Source: Janibacter sp. HTCC2649
GTDB lineage: Bacteria; Actinomycetota; Actinomycetes; Actinomycetales; Dermatophilaceae
DNA: 64,000 nucleotides
Direction: 5' to 3'
Assembly (NCBI RefSeq): GCF_000152705.1
Contig: NZ_CH672413.1
Location: forward strand, 3,250,762-3,314,761
In this document: one piece after another, positions 1 through 7,739 of the stretch
How the letters are laid out: each line of letters begins with the position of its first letter
Position numbering within the stretch: position 1 is the stretch's first letter
Notes under the pieces: model-generated
What the model was told of the DNA's origin: nothing
The model's input: the letters and a program-made list of their open reading frames with translations, nothing else
Database searches by the model: none
Translations under genes and position numbers: made by a program

Positions 1-1
1 C

Positions 2-649
2 GCCCGGCTCGACGCCGACCCGGCCGTGCGCGTCATCGTCCTGTCCGGTGAGGGGCGTGCCTTCTCGGCCGGCGCCAACATCGTGGCCTACGAGAAGGTC
101 GGCGACCTCGACGCCACATTGTTCGGTCTCGGCCCCGCCGCGCGCGCGATCCTCGAAACGCGCACTCCCGTCATCTCGCTCGTGCCCGCTGTGGCTGCCG
201 GGGCGGGCCTGTCACTCGCTCTCGCGGCCGACTATGTGCTCGTCGCAGACGATGCCAAGCTTCTCCTCGCCTTCGGTGGACTGGGCCTCATGCCGGACGG
301 TGGGGCGACGTCGCTCGTCGTGGCCAACATCGGCCGCGCCCGGGCCCTGCGCCTCGCCCTGACCGGCGAGAAGATCAGCGGTGCGACAGCAGCGGAGTGG
401 GGCCTTGTCTCGGAATCCGTTGCCGCAGAGGCGTTCTCGGCACGAGCCGACGAACTCATCGCGCACTTGGCCTCGCTGGCGCCCGACGGCACCGCCCTCA
501 CCACGGCCGCCATCACGGACGCAGCCCTTGACCTCGACGCCACGCTCGACCGTGAGGAGCGCGGCCAGCACGCCCTGCTCCGCACCGACGACTTCGCCGA
601 GGGCCTCGCCGCCTTCCGCGAGAAGCGTCGCCCGGCGTTCGGTCGGTGA
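2..649 (+). CDS. Enoyl-CoA hydratase/isomerase (crotonase) family protein, 5' truncated by window edge
   Basis: The frame is open from base 2, so the true start lies upstream; the GTG at 26 is internal. The visible 215 codons carry crotonase-fold landmarks: an early GEGRAFSAGANI segment (the oxyanion-hole strand, usually G-x-AFSAGxD), then VPAVAAGAGLSLALAADYVLVAD, which matches the second oxyanion Gly and the hydrophobic helix. The C-terminal DFAEGLAAFREKRRPAF is the usual crotonase ending. Members hydrate or isomerise acyl-CoA thioesters in fatty-acid or aromatic catabolism, but the substrate cannot be told. Its stop overlaps the start of the next gene (GTGA), which suggests translational coupling to gpgS, although the functions look unrelated. 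Confidence 0.9.
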   Translation, partial: ARLDADPAVRVIVLSGEGRAFSAGANIVAYEKVGDLDATLFGLGPAARAILETRTPVISLVPAVAAGAGLSLALAADYVLVADDAKLLLAFGGLGLMPDGGATSLVVANIGRARALRLALTGEKISGATAAEWGLVSESVAAEAFSARADELIAHLASLAPDGTALTTAAITDAALDLDATLDREERGQHALLRTDDFAEGLAAFREKRRPAFGR

Positions 650-1632
650 CGGGAGCGGTGGGCGAGGGCAAGGGGTCAGGCGAGCGCACGGCATACCCAG
701 CATCTGACTGGACCGCCGATGGCCTGCTGGCCCTCAAGGGCGACCTGACCATCTCCGTCGTGATCCCGGCCAAGAACGAAGAGGCGACCGTCGGTGACGT
801 CGCGGCGCGCATCCTCACGGACGTCGGTCATCTGGTCGACGAGGTCATCGTCATCGACTCCGACTCGACCGATGCGACCGTTGACGCAGCGCGGGCTGCG
901 GGGGCAAAAGTGTTCTCTGCCATGGAGATTCGGCCCGAATTGGGTGCGGTGCCCGGCAAGGGTGAGGCACTGTGGAAGTCGCAGTTCGTCACTCGCGGCG
1001 ACCTCGTGGTCTTCGTCGATGCGGACCTCGTCGACTGGGGTACGCATTTCGTCACCGGGCTTCTGGGGCCGCTGCTCACGCGCGACGACATCCACCTCGT
1101 CAAGGCCGTCTATGACCGGCCGATGCTCGATGACTCCGGCAACGAGGAGGAGCAGGGCGGGCGCGTCACGGAACTCGTCGCGCGACCGTGGCTGGGCCTG
1201 CACCGTCCCGAACTCGCCGGCATCGTCCAGCCGCTGTCGGGGGAGTGGGCGATCCGGCGGTCGAGCTTTGCCGGCTACTCGGTCCCTGTGGGTTATGGCG
1301 TGGAGATCGCGGCGGTCCTCGACACGGCCGATCGCTTCGGGGTCGAGGCCATCGCGCAGGTCGACCTGGGGCTGCGCACCCACCGCCACCACCGTCATGA
1401 CACGCTCGGACTCATGGCAGTCCAGGTCCTCGCAGCCGCTGATCGTCGTCGGGTTGCTGCTGCCGTTGGTGACGTGACGGTGCGCGAGACCGTGGACCTG
1501 ACGCAGTACACGCGAGGGACCGCCGGCTTGGAACCGCACGTCACTGCCGTGGCGATCGGTGAGCGGCCTCCGGCGCAGTCCTTGGGTATGCCGGCCCACG
1601 CAGAGCGTGGGACCCGCGCGGAGTCCCGATGA
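646..1632 (+). CDS. gpgS: Glucosyl-3-phosphoglycerate synthase (GT81 family)
   Basis: This gene encodes a 328-aa retaining glycosyltransferase that moves glucose from UDP-glucose to 3-phosphoglycerate, the first step to glucosylglycerate and methylglucose lipopolysaccharides. Visible are the nucleotide-binding strand TISVVIPAKNEEAT (about 35-48), PGKGEALW (103-110), the metal-binding DAD (125-127), GGRVTELVARP (171-181) and the acceptor-side GYGVEI (216-221), all in the order seen in mycobacterial GpgS. It is followed by a FolP2-like gene, the same adjacency as Rv1208/Rv1207 in Mycobacterium tuberculosis. The GTG start overlaps the upstream stop. The N-terminal extension contains ERTAY (13-17), encoded by a copy of the repeated 20-mer described in the findings, so part of the N-terminus may be repeat-derived. 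The family call is firm; activity is inferred. Confidence 0.92.
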   Translation: MTGAVGEGKGSGERTAYPASDWTADGLLALKGDLTISVVIPAKNEEATVGDVAARILTDVGHLVDEVIVIDSDSTDATVDAARAAGAKVFSAMEIRPELGAVPGKGEALWKSQFVTRGDLVVFVDADLVDWGTHFVTGLLGPLLTRDDIHLVKAVYDRPMLDDSGNEEEQGGRVTELVARPWLGLHRPELAGIVQPLSGEWAIRRSSFAGYSVPVGYGVEIAAVLDTADRFGVEAIAQVDLGLRTHRHHRHDTLGLMAVQVLAAADRRRVAAAVGDVTVRETVDLTQYTRGTAGLEPHVTAVAIGERPPAQSLGMPAHAERGTRAESR

Positions 1633-2501
1633 CCGAGTTGCGTTTCCGCCTGGGTCGTGGCGAGTTCGACGCGCGCTCGCGCCTGGTCATGGCGATCGTC
1701 AACCGCACGCCCGACTCGTTCTACGACAAGGGGTCGACGTGGCGCGAGGACGCGGCCTTCGACCGCGTGCGCGAGGTCGTGGCCCAGGGCGCCGACATCG
1801 TCGACATCGGCGGGATCAAGGCGGCGCCCGGCGTCGAGATCGGTGCGGACGAGGAGAAGGGGCGAGTCGTCGACTTCGTCGCTGCTGTGCGCGCCGAGCA
1901 CCCCGACCTGCTCATCAGCGTTGACACGTGGCGGGCGTCGGTCGGTCGCGCGGTCCTGGAGGCGGGTGCCGACATCCTCAACGACGCGTGGGGTGGTGCG
2001 GATCCCGAGTTGGTCGAGGTGGCTGCGGAGTTCGATGCCGCCGTCGTGTGCACCCACACGGGTGGGGTGACGCCGAGGACGCGTCCGCACCGGATCGAGT
2101 ACGACGACGTCGTCGAGTCCGTCGTGGAATCGCTTGTCGCACAGGCAGATCGAGCAGTCTCAGTAGGAGTTGCGCGCGAGCGGATCGTCATCGACCCGGC
2201 TCATGACTTCGGCAAGAACTCGTGGCACTCGCTCGAGGTGACGCGACGGCTCGACGAGCTCGTGGCCCTCGACTGGCCGCTGCTCGTGTCGCTGTCCAAC
2301 AAGGACTTCGTGGGGGAGGCGCTCGACCTGCCCGTGGGGGAGCGGCTCACGGGGACGTTGGCCGCGACAGCGATCTCGGCGTGGCACGGCGCGCACATCT
2401 ATCGGGTGCACGAGGTCGTCGAGACCCGGCAGGTGCTCGACATGGTGTCGGTCATCTCGGGTGACCTCCCGCCGGCCCGGACTGCTCGGGGGCTCGCGTG
2501 A
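1629..2501 (+). CDS. folP2: Dihydropteroate synthase-like protein, FolP2 type
   Basis: This 290-aa TIM-barrel protein belongs to the pterin-binding/DHPS family. Its ATGA start overlaps the gpgS stop. Family marks are MAIVNRTPDSFYDKG near residue 20, IVDIGGIKAAPG (loop 2), SVDTWRA, DILNDAWGG and the C-terminal IYRVHEV, in place of the canonical RVHDV motif. In mycobacteria the second DHPS paralogue beside gpgS is thought not to be the main folate enzyme, and the same caution applies here. Genuine DHPS joins p-aminobenzoate to the pterin diphosphate. The shared operon with gpgS could hint at a role outside folate synthesis, but this is inference. The stop overlaps the next start. Confidence 0.88.
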   Translation: MTELRFRLGRGEFDARSRLVMAIVNRTPDSFYDKGSTWREDAAFDRVREVVAQGADIVDIGGIKAAPGVEIGADEEKGRVVDFVAAVRAEHPDLLISVDTWRASVGRAVLEAGADILNDAWGGADPELVEVAAEFDAAVVCTHTGGVTPRTRPHRIEYDDVVESVVESLVAQADRAVSVGVARERIVIDPAHDFGKNSWHSLEVTRRLDELVALDWPLLVSLSNKDFVGEALDLPVGERLTGTLAATAISAWHGAHIYRVHEVVETRQVLDMVSVISGDLPPARTARGLA

Positions 2502-3190
2502 TCACCGACATCGTCGTCGTACCAGGGGCGCCGCTGTTGCTGCCGGAGTACCAAGGTCGGGTGGCGGCCGTGCCTGACCTGCTCGAATCCTGCGTCTCGG
2601 TCGTTCGCGAGGCGGTCGCGTCGGCGCACCACGTCGTCGTCGTGCACGCCACCGATCGCGAACCGCGCAGCACGAAGCCTCCGGTGGGTCTGCGCGTGGC
2701 CGATCATCTGCTCGCCGCGACCCACGAGAACTTCGATGTCGAGCACGTCGCCGTGGCGTGGGACGCGACTCTGGAGGACTGCCTGGCCATCGGTCGTCGA
2801 CTCGAACCTGCACCTGAGACAACACTTCTCGTGGTTGCCGACGGATCAGCCCGCCGCACGGAGAAGGCGCCGGGCCACCTTGATGAGCGCGCGGCTGCCG
2901 TTGACGACGCCATCGTCAGTGCGATCCGTGACAGCGGCAACGGGGGCCTCGACCGCCTGCTCGACCTCGACGCTGAGCTCTGCGCCGACCTGCTCGTCGC
3001 GGGCCGCGTACCCCTGCAGGTCCTCGCTGCTGCCGTTACGTCTGCGGATGCGGCTGCTCTAGCGACCACATCCGCAGACGCAAGAGCTGCAGCGGGAGGT
3101 GAGCGGACGGCATACCGGGTCGACCAGTTGGACGTGAGCGATCCGTTCGGCGTGCTCTACGTCGTCGCGCACCTCGTGGCCATCGCCTGA
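2498..3190 (+). CDS. Class III extradiol-dioxygenase-like (LigB-fold) protein
   Basis: This 230-aa protein is the last gene of the gpgS-folP2 operon; its GTG start overlaps the preceding stop. The N-terminus, IVVVPGAPLLLPEY, and the later TLLVVADGSARRTEKAPGH resemble the actinobacterial proteins annotated as class III extradiol ring-cleavage dioxygenase subunit B-like, often found near miaA. No ring-cleavage substrate is known for that group, and the expected metal-binding His residues are not obvious, so catalytic function is uncertain. Residues near 200 (GGERTAYRV) are encoded by a perfect copy of the repeated 20-mer at 3097-3116, which looks like an in-frame insertion between the body of the protein and its C-terminal QLDVSDPFGVLYVVAHL segment. 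Confidence 0.7.
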   Translation: MITDIVVVPGAPLLLPEYQGRVAAVPDLLESCVSVVREAVASAHHVVVVHATDREPRSTKPPVGLRVADHLLAATHENFDVEHVAVAWDATLEDCLAIGRRLEPAPETTLLVVADGSARRTEKAPGHLDERAAAVDDAIVSAIRDSGNGGLDRLLDLDAELCADLLVAGRVPLQVLAAAVTSADAAALATTSADARAAAGGERTAYRVDQLDVSDPFGVLYVVAHLVAIA

Positions 3191-3198
3191 GTCTGGGG

Positions 3199-3846
3199 CT
3201 ACTCGCAGGCCACGCCGTCGTTGTCCCGATCAAGAGCAGAGCGGTATCCGGGTTCGCCGCGCCGCAGCGGAGCCACACCTGCGGCCCGGGCCGCAGCACA
3301 GTTCGCGTAGTACGCGGACGAATCCTCGACCGGCGGAGGTGCCACGAACGGCACGGCCCTCGTGGCGGGTGCCTTGGTGATCGTGACTGTGGGGGCAGGG
3401 GCTGGCGTCGCGGTGATCGTGACGGTCGGCGCAGGCGCTGGAGTCGCGGTGACCGTCACTGTCGTTGTTGGGCCCGGCCTCACCGAGATGGAGGTGGAGA
3501 CGCTGGGTCGACTTGTAGGTGTGGCGGCGAGGCCGTTGGTGTCCGTGCCATTCGCTCCGCCGACGCCGACCGCGGTTCCGATCAGAAGCGCCCCGACGGT
3601 CACGGCGCCCGCTCTTGCGTAGGAAACAGACGCCTTCTTCTGGAGGACACCCGGAGGCTTCGTGACCAGAGCGGCCGTGAGAATGGCCGTCGCAGTGGAT
3701 CGATGTGACGCGGTCTCCGTGCTGACCCAGAAGGTCCACCCAGGAGGTGCTGGCGGCCACGATGCATCCGGCGTCCACCCTTTGGGTGGCACCCACCCGT
3801 CCGGAGGATTGGGCCATCCGGGCGGTGGGTTGAATCTCTGCGTCAT
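3199..3846 (-). CDS. Membrane-anchored Excalibur calcium-binding domain protein
   Basis: This gene encodes 215 aa. The N-terminal 40 residues are a proline/tryptophan-rich tract of PPxGW repeats (GWPNPPDGW, PPKGW, APPGW). A transmembrane helix follows at about 78-98 (AGAVTVGALLIGTAVGVGGA). After it comes a low-complexity Thr/Pro/Ala linker with near-repeated TVTVTATPAPAP and TITATPAPAP units. The C-terminus is an Excalibur domain: YYANCAAARAAG...YRSALDRDNDGVACE, with the conserved Cys pair and the DxDxDGxxCE calcium loop. This domain order is typical of actinobacterial surface proteins, and the tryptophan tract would sit in the cytoplasm. It is convergent with the gpgS operon, only 8 bp away. 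Function is unknown. Confidence 0.85.
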   Translation of the reverse strand: MTQRFNPPPGWPNPPDGWVPPKGWTPDASWPPAPPGWTFWVSTETASHRSTATAILTAALVTKPPGVLQKKASVSYARAGAVTVGALLIGTAVGVGGANGTDTNGLAATPTSRPSVSTSISVRPGPTTTVTVTATPAPAPTVTITATPAPAPTVTITKAPATRAVPFVAPPPVEDSSAYYANCAAARAAGVAPLRRGEPGYRSALDRDNDGVACE

Positions 3847-4051
3847 GGTCCGCTCCTCGCGTCTGCGTGGAGGTCACGGTAGGCACCCCATCGATCGAGC
3901 GTGGAGAAATGACAGATCTCGCAGGGGATGCGTTCCTTCTGCACGCACGCGGTTGGTCGTCCCGAGATGCGATGACTGTCTGTCGAAATCGGGCTGGTTC
4001 GTTCGGCACACAGGGTGAAAGGCTGAATTCCACCTCACCCCAGGAGTCACG

Positions 4052-4393
4052 ATGTCGTTCCAGGCCTACCTCGACGCCGCCGAGAAGAAGACCGGCCACA
4101 CCCCTCAGCAGCTCGTGGACCAGGCCCACGCCCGCGGCTTCGGACCGGCGACCAAGGCGGGTGACATCCTCGCCTGGCTGGCCGAGGACCACGGACTGGG
4201 ACGAGGCCACGGCATGGCCCTCGTCCACGTCATCAAGAACGGTCCAGGCATCGGCGACAAGCACGTGGGCTCGACGGGCGTGCACCGGGACGAGTCCGAC
4301 ACGCTTCGTCTGGACGGCATCGCCGACCGTTGGTCAGAGGAGGCGGTGGTCCACTGGGCGGCAGCAGGACTCGGCCAAGGGCTGAAACTCTAG
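4052..4393 (+). CDS. DUF4287 domain protein
   Basis: This 113-aa protein opens with MSFQAYLDAAEKKTGHTPQQL, the hallmark of the DUF4287 family, followed by KAGDILAWLAEDHGLGRGHGMALVHVIKNG. Members are small cytoplasmic proteins without a known function, sometimes fused to DUF5655. The start follows an AGGAG ribosome site at about 4043-4047. The sulfatase gene begins 10 bp downstream on the same strand, so the two may be cotranscribed. The 205 bp upstream, between this gene and the divergent Excalibur gene, hold no gene that I can see. Confidence 0.85.
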   Translation: MSFQAYLDAAEKKTGHTPQQLVDQAHARGFGPATKAGDILAWLAEDHGLGRGHGMALVHVIKNGPGIGDKHVGSTGVHRDESDTLRLDGIADRWSEEAVVHWAAAGLGQGLKL

Positions 4394-4402
4394 GGTGGTC
4401 GA

Positions 4403-5929
4403 ATGACCGGCCTCCCCGACACCGCCACCGACGATCGACCCAATGTCGTTCTCATCTGTGTCGACGAGTGGCGTGGGGACGCGCTGTCCAGCGCCGGACA
4501 CCCGCACGTGCAGACCCCGCACCTTGACGAGCTCGCGGCCCGCGGCACGAGGTTCGATCGCGCCTACTCGGCCACTCCGACGTGTGTGCCGGCCCGCGTC
4601 GCGCTCTTCACGGGGCAGTCCCAGGAGGCCCACGGTCGGGTCGGCTACGTCGAAGGGGTGCCGTTCGAGCAGGCCCACCCGGTGACGTTGCCGGGTGAGT
4701 TCCGCAAGGCCGGCTACCAGACCCAGGCAATCGGCAAGATGCACGTCTTCCCCGAGCGGTCGCGGGTCGGCTTCGACGACGTCGTGCTCCACGACGGGTT
4801 CCTCCACCACGCCCGACGCGGACACCGCCGCCAGTTCGAGTTCTTCGACGACTACGTCCCGTGGCTGCGCCGACAGCCCGGACTCGACGCCGACGCCGAC
4901 TACTTCGACCATGGCGTCAACTGCAACTCCATCGTCGCCCGTCCATGGGACAAGCCCGAGTCGGCGCACCCGACGCACTGGCTCGGCACCCAGGCCGTCA
5001 ACTGGCTGCCCCGGCGCGACCCGACGGTGCCGTTCTTCCTCTACCTGTCGTTCCACCGGCCGCACCCTCCCTACGACCCGCCGCAGTGGGCCTTCGACCA
5101 GTACCTGGCCCTTCCGCCCTACGAGCGCGAGCTCGGTGACTGGGAGGACGAATGGGACGAGTTCCGCGAGGACGGGAACCACCAGGCGTCGATCGGCGAC
5201 CTGCCCGACGCGATGGTGCACCGTGCACGGGCCGGCTACTACGGCCTCATGGCCCAGATCGACCTCCAGGTCAACCGCTTCATCGAGTCCCTGGGCGAGC
5301 TCGGGCTCCTTGAGAACACTGTCGTCGCCTTCACCAGTGACCACGGCGAGATGATGGGCGACCACCGCATGTTCAAGAAGGCGGTGCCCTACGAGGGGTC
5401 GGCCCGGGTGCCGTTCATCATCGCCGACGCCCCGGCCAGACAGGGTGACGGCGTCGAGGGTGGCACGGCTCGCGATGCCGTCGTGTCCCACGTCGTCGAG
5501 CTGCGTGACCTCATGCCCACGCTGCTGGAGCTCGCGGGCATCCCCGTGCCGGAGGGAGTGGATGGCGTCTCGCTGACCGACCACATCCGTCGTCCCGTCG
5601 ATGCGTCGGCTCCGGAGGCGCCCCGCGAGTGGCTGCACGGCGAGCACGTCTACTGGGGCCAGTCGCTGCAGTGGGTCACCGACGGCCGGATGAAATATGT
5701 GTGGGGCTCCGCCAAGGGGGTCGAGCAGCTCTTCGACCTCATCGAGGACCCGGGTGAGCTGCACAACCTGGCCGCCGACCCGGCGCATCATCAGAACCGC
5801 GACCTCTGGCGCGGCCGACTCGTCGAGGCCCTCACGGGGCGTGAGGAGGGCTTCGTCGCCGATGGCCAGCTCGTCACCGGCCGACCGGTCACGGCGATCC
5901 TGGAACACACCCTGCAGCGGATCGGCTGA
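4403..5929 (+). CDS. Sulfatase family hydrolase (arylsulfatase/choline-sulfatase-like)
   Basis: This 508-aa alkaline-phosphatase-superfamily enzyme has no signal peptide, so it is probably cytoplasmic. The N-terminal metal site PNVVLICVDEWRGD is followed by the sulfatase signature C61-V-P-A-R65; in this family the Cys is oxidised to formylglycine by a separate FGE or anSME enzyme. AIGKMHVFP (about 112-120) corresponds to the conserved GKxH motif, and FTSDHGEMMGDH supplies the second metal site. The C-terminal WVTDGRMKYVWGSAKGVEQLFDLIEDPGE is standard for the group. No formylglycine-generating enzyme is in the window. The substrate is a sulfate ester of unknown identity. Confidence 0.88.
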   Translation: MTGLPDTATDDRPNVVLICVDEWRGDALSSAGHPHVQTPHLDELAARGTRFDRAYSATPTCVPARVALFTGQSQEAHGRVGYVEGVPFEQAHPVTLPGEFRKAGYQTQAIGKMHVFPERSRVGFDDVVLHDGFLHHARRGHRRQFEFFDDYVPWLRRQPGLDADADYFDHGVNCNSIVARPWDKPESAHPTHWLGTQAVNWLPRRDPTVPFFLYLSFHRPHPPYDPPQWAFDQYLALPPYERELGDWEDEWDEFREDGNHQASIGDLPDAMVHRARAGYYGLMAQIDLQVNRFIESLGELGLLENTVVAFTSDHGEMMGDHRMFKKAVPYEGSARVPFIIADAPARQGDGVEGGTARDAVVSHVVELRDLMPTLLELAGIPVPEGVDGVSLTDHIRRPVDASAPEAPREWLHGEHVYWGQSLQWVTDGRMKYVWGSAKGVEQLFDLIEDPGELHNLAADPAHHQNRDLWRGRLVEALTGREEGFVADGQLVTGRPVTAILEHTLQRIG

Positions 5930-5992
5930 TCTGCACACAACCTTCACAGGTTGCGCTCCCGCCACCCCTGCCCGTGGGCCTAGCGTCCAAGC

Positions 5993-6934
5993 ATGATCAG
6001 AGTCAGTGGGCTGACGAAGGTGTATGCCGGGGTGCGGGCGGTCGATGACCTCACCTTTGACGTGGAGTCCGGGAAGGTGACCGGCTTCCTCGGGCCGAAC
6101 GGCGCAGGCAAGTCGACGACGATGCGGATGATCCTGGGGTTGGATCGGCCGACCGCAGGAACCTCGTGCGTGAACGGGCAGCGCTACACCGACTTCCCGG
6201 CGCCGCTGCGCGAGGTGGGCGCCCTGCTCGACGCCGGCGCGATGCACCCGGGGCGAACGGGTCGCGGCCACCTGCGGATCGGGGCTCGCAGCAATGGAAT
6301 TCCCCTTTCTCGTGTCGACGAGGTCATCGAGCAGGTGGGACTCGAGAAGGCGGCGACCCGTCGGGTCAAGGGCTACTCGCTCGGCATGCGGCAACGCCTC
6401 GGGATCGCCGCGGCGCTGCTCGGCGACCCGCCCGTGCTCCTCTTCGACGAGCCGGTCAACGGGCTCGACCTCGACGGGGTGCGGTGGATCCGGGCGCTGT
6501 TCCGGGGTTTCGCCGACGAGGGCCGCACCGTCCTGGTGTCGAGCCACCTCATGAGCGAGATGCAGCTCATCGCCGACCGGGTCGTCGTCATCGGCCGTGG
6601 TCGTCTCATCGCTGACACCGACATCGCAGGCATGCTCGGCGGGGTGAGCGGCCCTCGCGTGCGGGTGCGGACTCCGCGCCCGGACGAGCTGGCCCGTGCA
6701 TTCGGCGCGGACGTTGGCGTGGCCAAGCCGGTCGAGGGAGAGCTGGAGGTGAGTGGCCTCAGCGCCAGCGAGGTCGGGGATCTCGCGCACGCACACGGCA
6801 TACCCCTTCATCACCTCGCAGAGGTGGAGCAGTCCCTCGAGGACGCCTACCTCTCGCTCACTGAGGGCGAGGTCGAGCACGTCGGCCACCTCGGCAACGC
6901 CCACGCCGCACTCACGGACGGAGCCCCGCGATGA
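5993..6934 (+). CDS. ABC transporter ATP-binding protein (exporter, DrrA/bacitracin type)
   Basis: This 313-aa nucleotide-binding subunit carries Walker A GPNGAGKST (34-42), the signature SLGMRQRLG, Walker B PVLLFDEP with the GLD D-loop, and a switch His in VLVSSHLMSE. A C-terminal extension of about 90 aa is typical of ABC-2 exporters of the DrrA/CcmA class. The following permease gene overlaps its stop by 4 bp. The 63-bp upstream gap contains the only likely promoter for the pair. The substrate is unknown; such two-gene systems often serve antibiotic or lipid export. Confidence 0.93.
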   Translation: MIRVSGLTKVYAGVRAVDDLTFDVESGKVTGFLGPNGAGKSTTMRMILGLDRPTAGTSCVNGQRYTDFPAPLREVGALLDAGAMHPGRTGRGHLRIGARSNGIPLSRVDEVIEQVGLEKAATRRVKGYSLGMRQRLGIAAALLGDPPVLLFDEPVNGLDLDGVRWIRALFRGFADEGRTVLVSSHLMSEMQLIADRVVVIGRGRLIADTDIAGMLGGVSGPRVRVRTPRPDELARAFGADVGVAKPVEGELEVSGLSASEVGDLAHAHGIPLHHLAEVEQSLEDAYLSLTEGEVEHVGHLGNAHAALTDGAPR

Positions 6935-7692
6935 GCGCCACGGTCCTGGCGCGCGCCAGCCGCGCAGAGTGGAGTCGGATCTGGAGTGTCCGCTCGAGCT
7001 GGGCCTTTGCGGGCCTCATCGGTCTGGCCGTCGTGGGGCTCGGAGTGCTCGCCGGGATCGATGCGTCCGACAGTCCGGGTCCGGGTGCAGGGGAGTCGGC
7101 GTGGGACGTCGCGGCGTTCACGGCGATGTTCGCGTTGTTCGGCACGGTGGCCTGGGCCGTGGTGACGGGCACGGCCGACCACGGCACGGGAGCGATCGTG
7201 CCGACGCTGCAATGGACGCCTCGCCGCGGCATCCTCCTTGCGGCGCGCGCCGGCGTCATCGCGTTGACGACGACGGTGACCGGCTTGGTGCTCGTCATCG
7301 TCGCCAGCACCGCAGTGTGGGTGCTCGCGCCGGACTTCGGGCTGCCCCTGGACGAGGGGCTGCACAGGGTGGGCGACCTCGTGGTGGTGATCGGTTGTGG
7401 TGCCCTGCTCGGCATCGGTCTGGGGCTGGCCACGCGAAGCACCGCTGCCGCACTCGTGCTCGCCATCGCGCTTCTGCTCGTGCTGCCCCTGATCGTCGGC
7501 GGCCTGCCGTTCGACTGGGCCCCAACGGTCTCGTCGCGGCTCCCGGGGTCGGGCGCGCTGTTCCTCATCTTTGGCAATGGCCCGCCCGGCGACCTGACAC
7601 CGACGTCCGCACGGCTGACGCTCTTGGCATGGGCCGTGGCCGCGGTGGCGGCCGGAGGGTGGCGGCTCCTACGCAGCGACGCGGGTCACTGA
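6931..7692 (+). CDS. ABC-2 type permease, partner of the upstream ATPase
   Basis: This 253-aa integral membrane protein has six predicted helices: WAFAGLIGLAVVGLGVLAG, AFTAMFALFGTVAWAVVTG, AGVIALTTTVTGLVLVIVAS, LVVVIGCGALLGIGLGLATR, AALVLAIALLLVLPLIVGG and LLAWAVAAVAAGGWRLL. Its start overlaps the ATPase stop (ATGA), so the two form one transporter. The topology matches ABC-2 permeases, with no large extracytoplasmic domain. The C-terminus is short and basic. Confidence 0.88.
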   Translation: MSATVLARASRAEWSRIWSVRSSWAFAGLIGLAVVGLGVLAGIDASDSPGPGAGESAWDVAAFTAMFALFGTVAWAVVTGTADHGTGAIVPTLQWTPRRGILLAARAGVIALTTTVTGLVLVIVASTAVWVLAPDFGLPLDEGLHRVGDLVVVIGCGALLGIGLGLATRSTAAALVLAIALLLVLPLIVGGLPFDWAPTVSSRLPGSGALFLIFGNGPPGDLTPTSARLTLLAWAVAAVAAGGWRLLRSDAGH

Positions 7693-7739
7693 CGCCGAAC
7701 CTCCACTGAGCAGGCTCCTTGCCGGACATACTTCGGTGC

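Noticed and set aside
4334..6904. 856-codon open frame on the minus strand opposite the sulfatase and ABC ATPase genes
   Set aside because: It is a high-GC antisense shadow: low-complexity, rich in Arg, Asp, Val, His and Pro, with no domain. The plus-strand genes have clear catalytic motifs.
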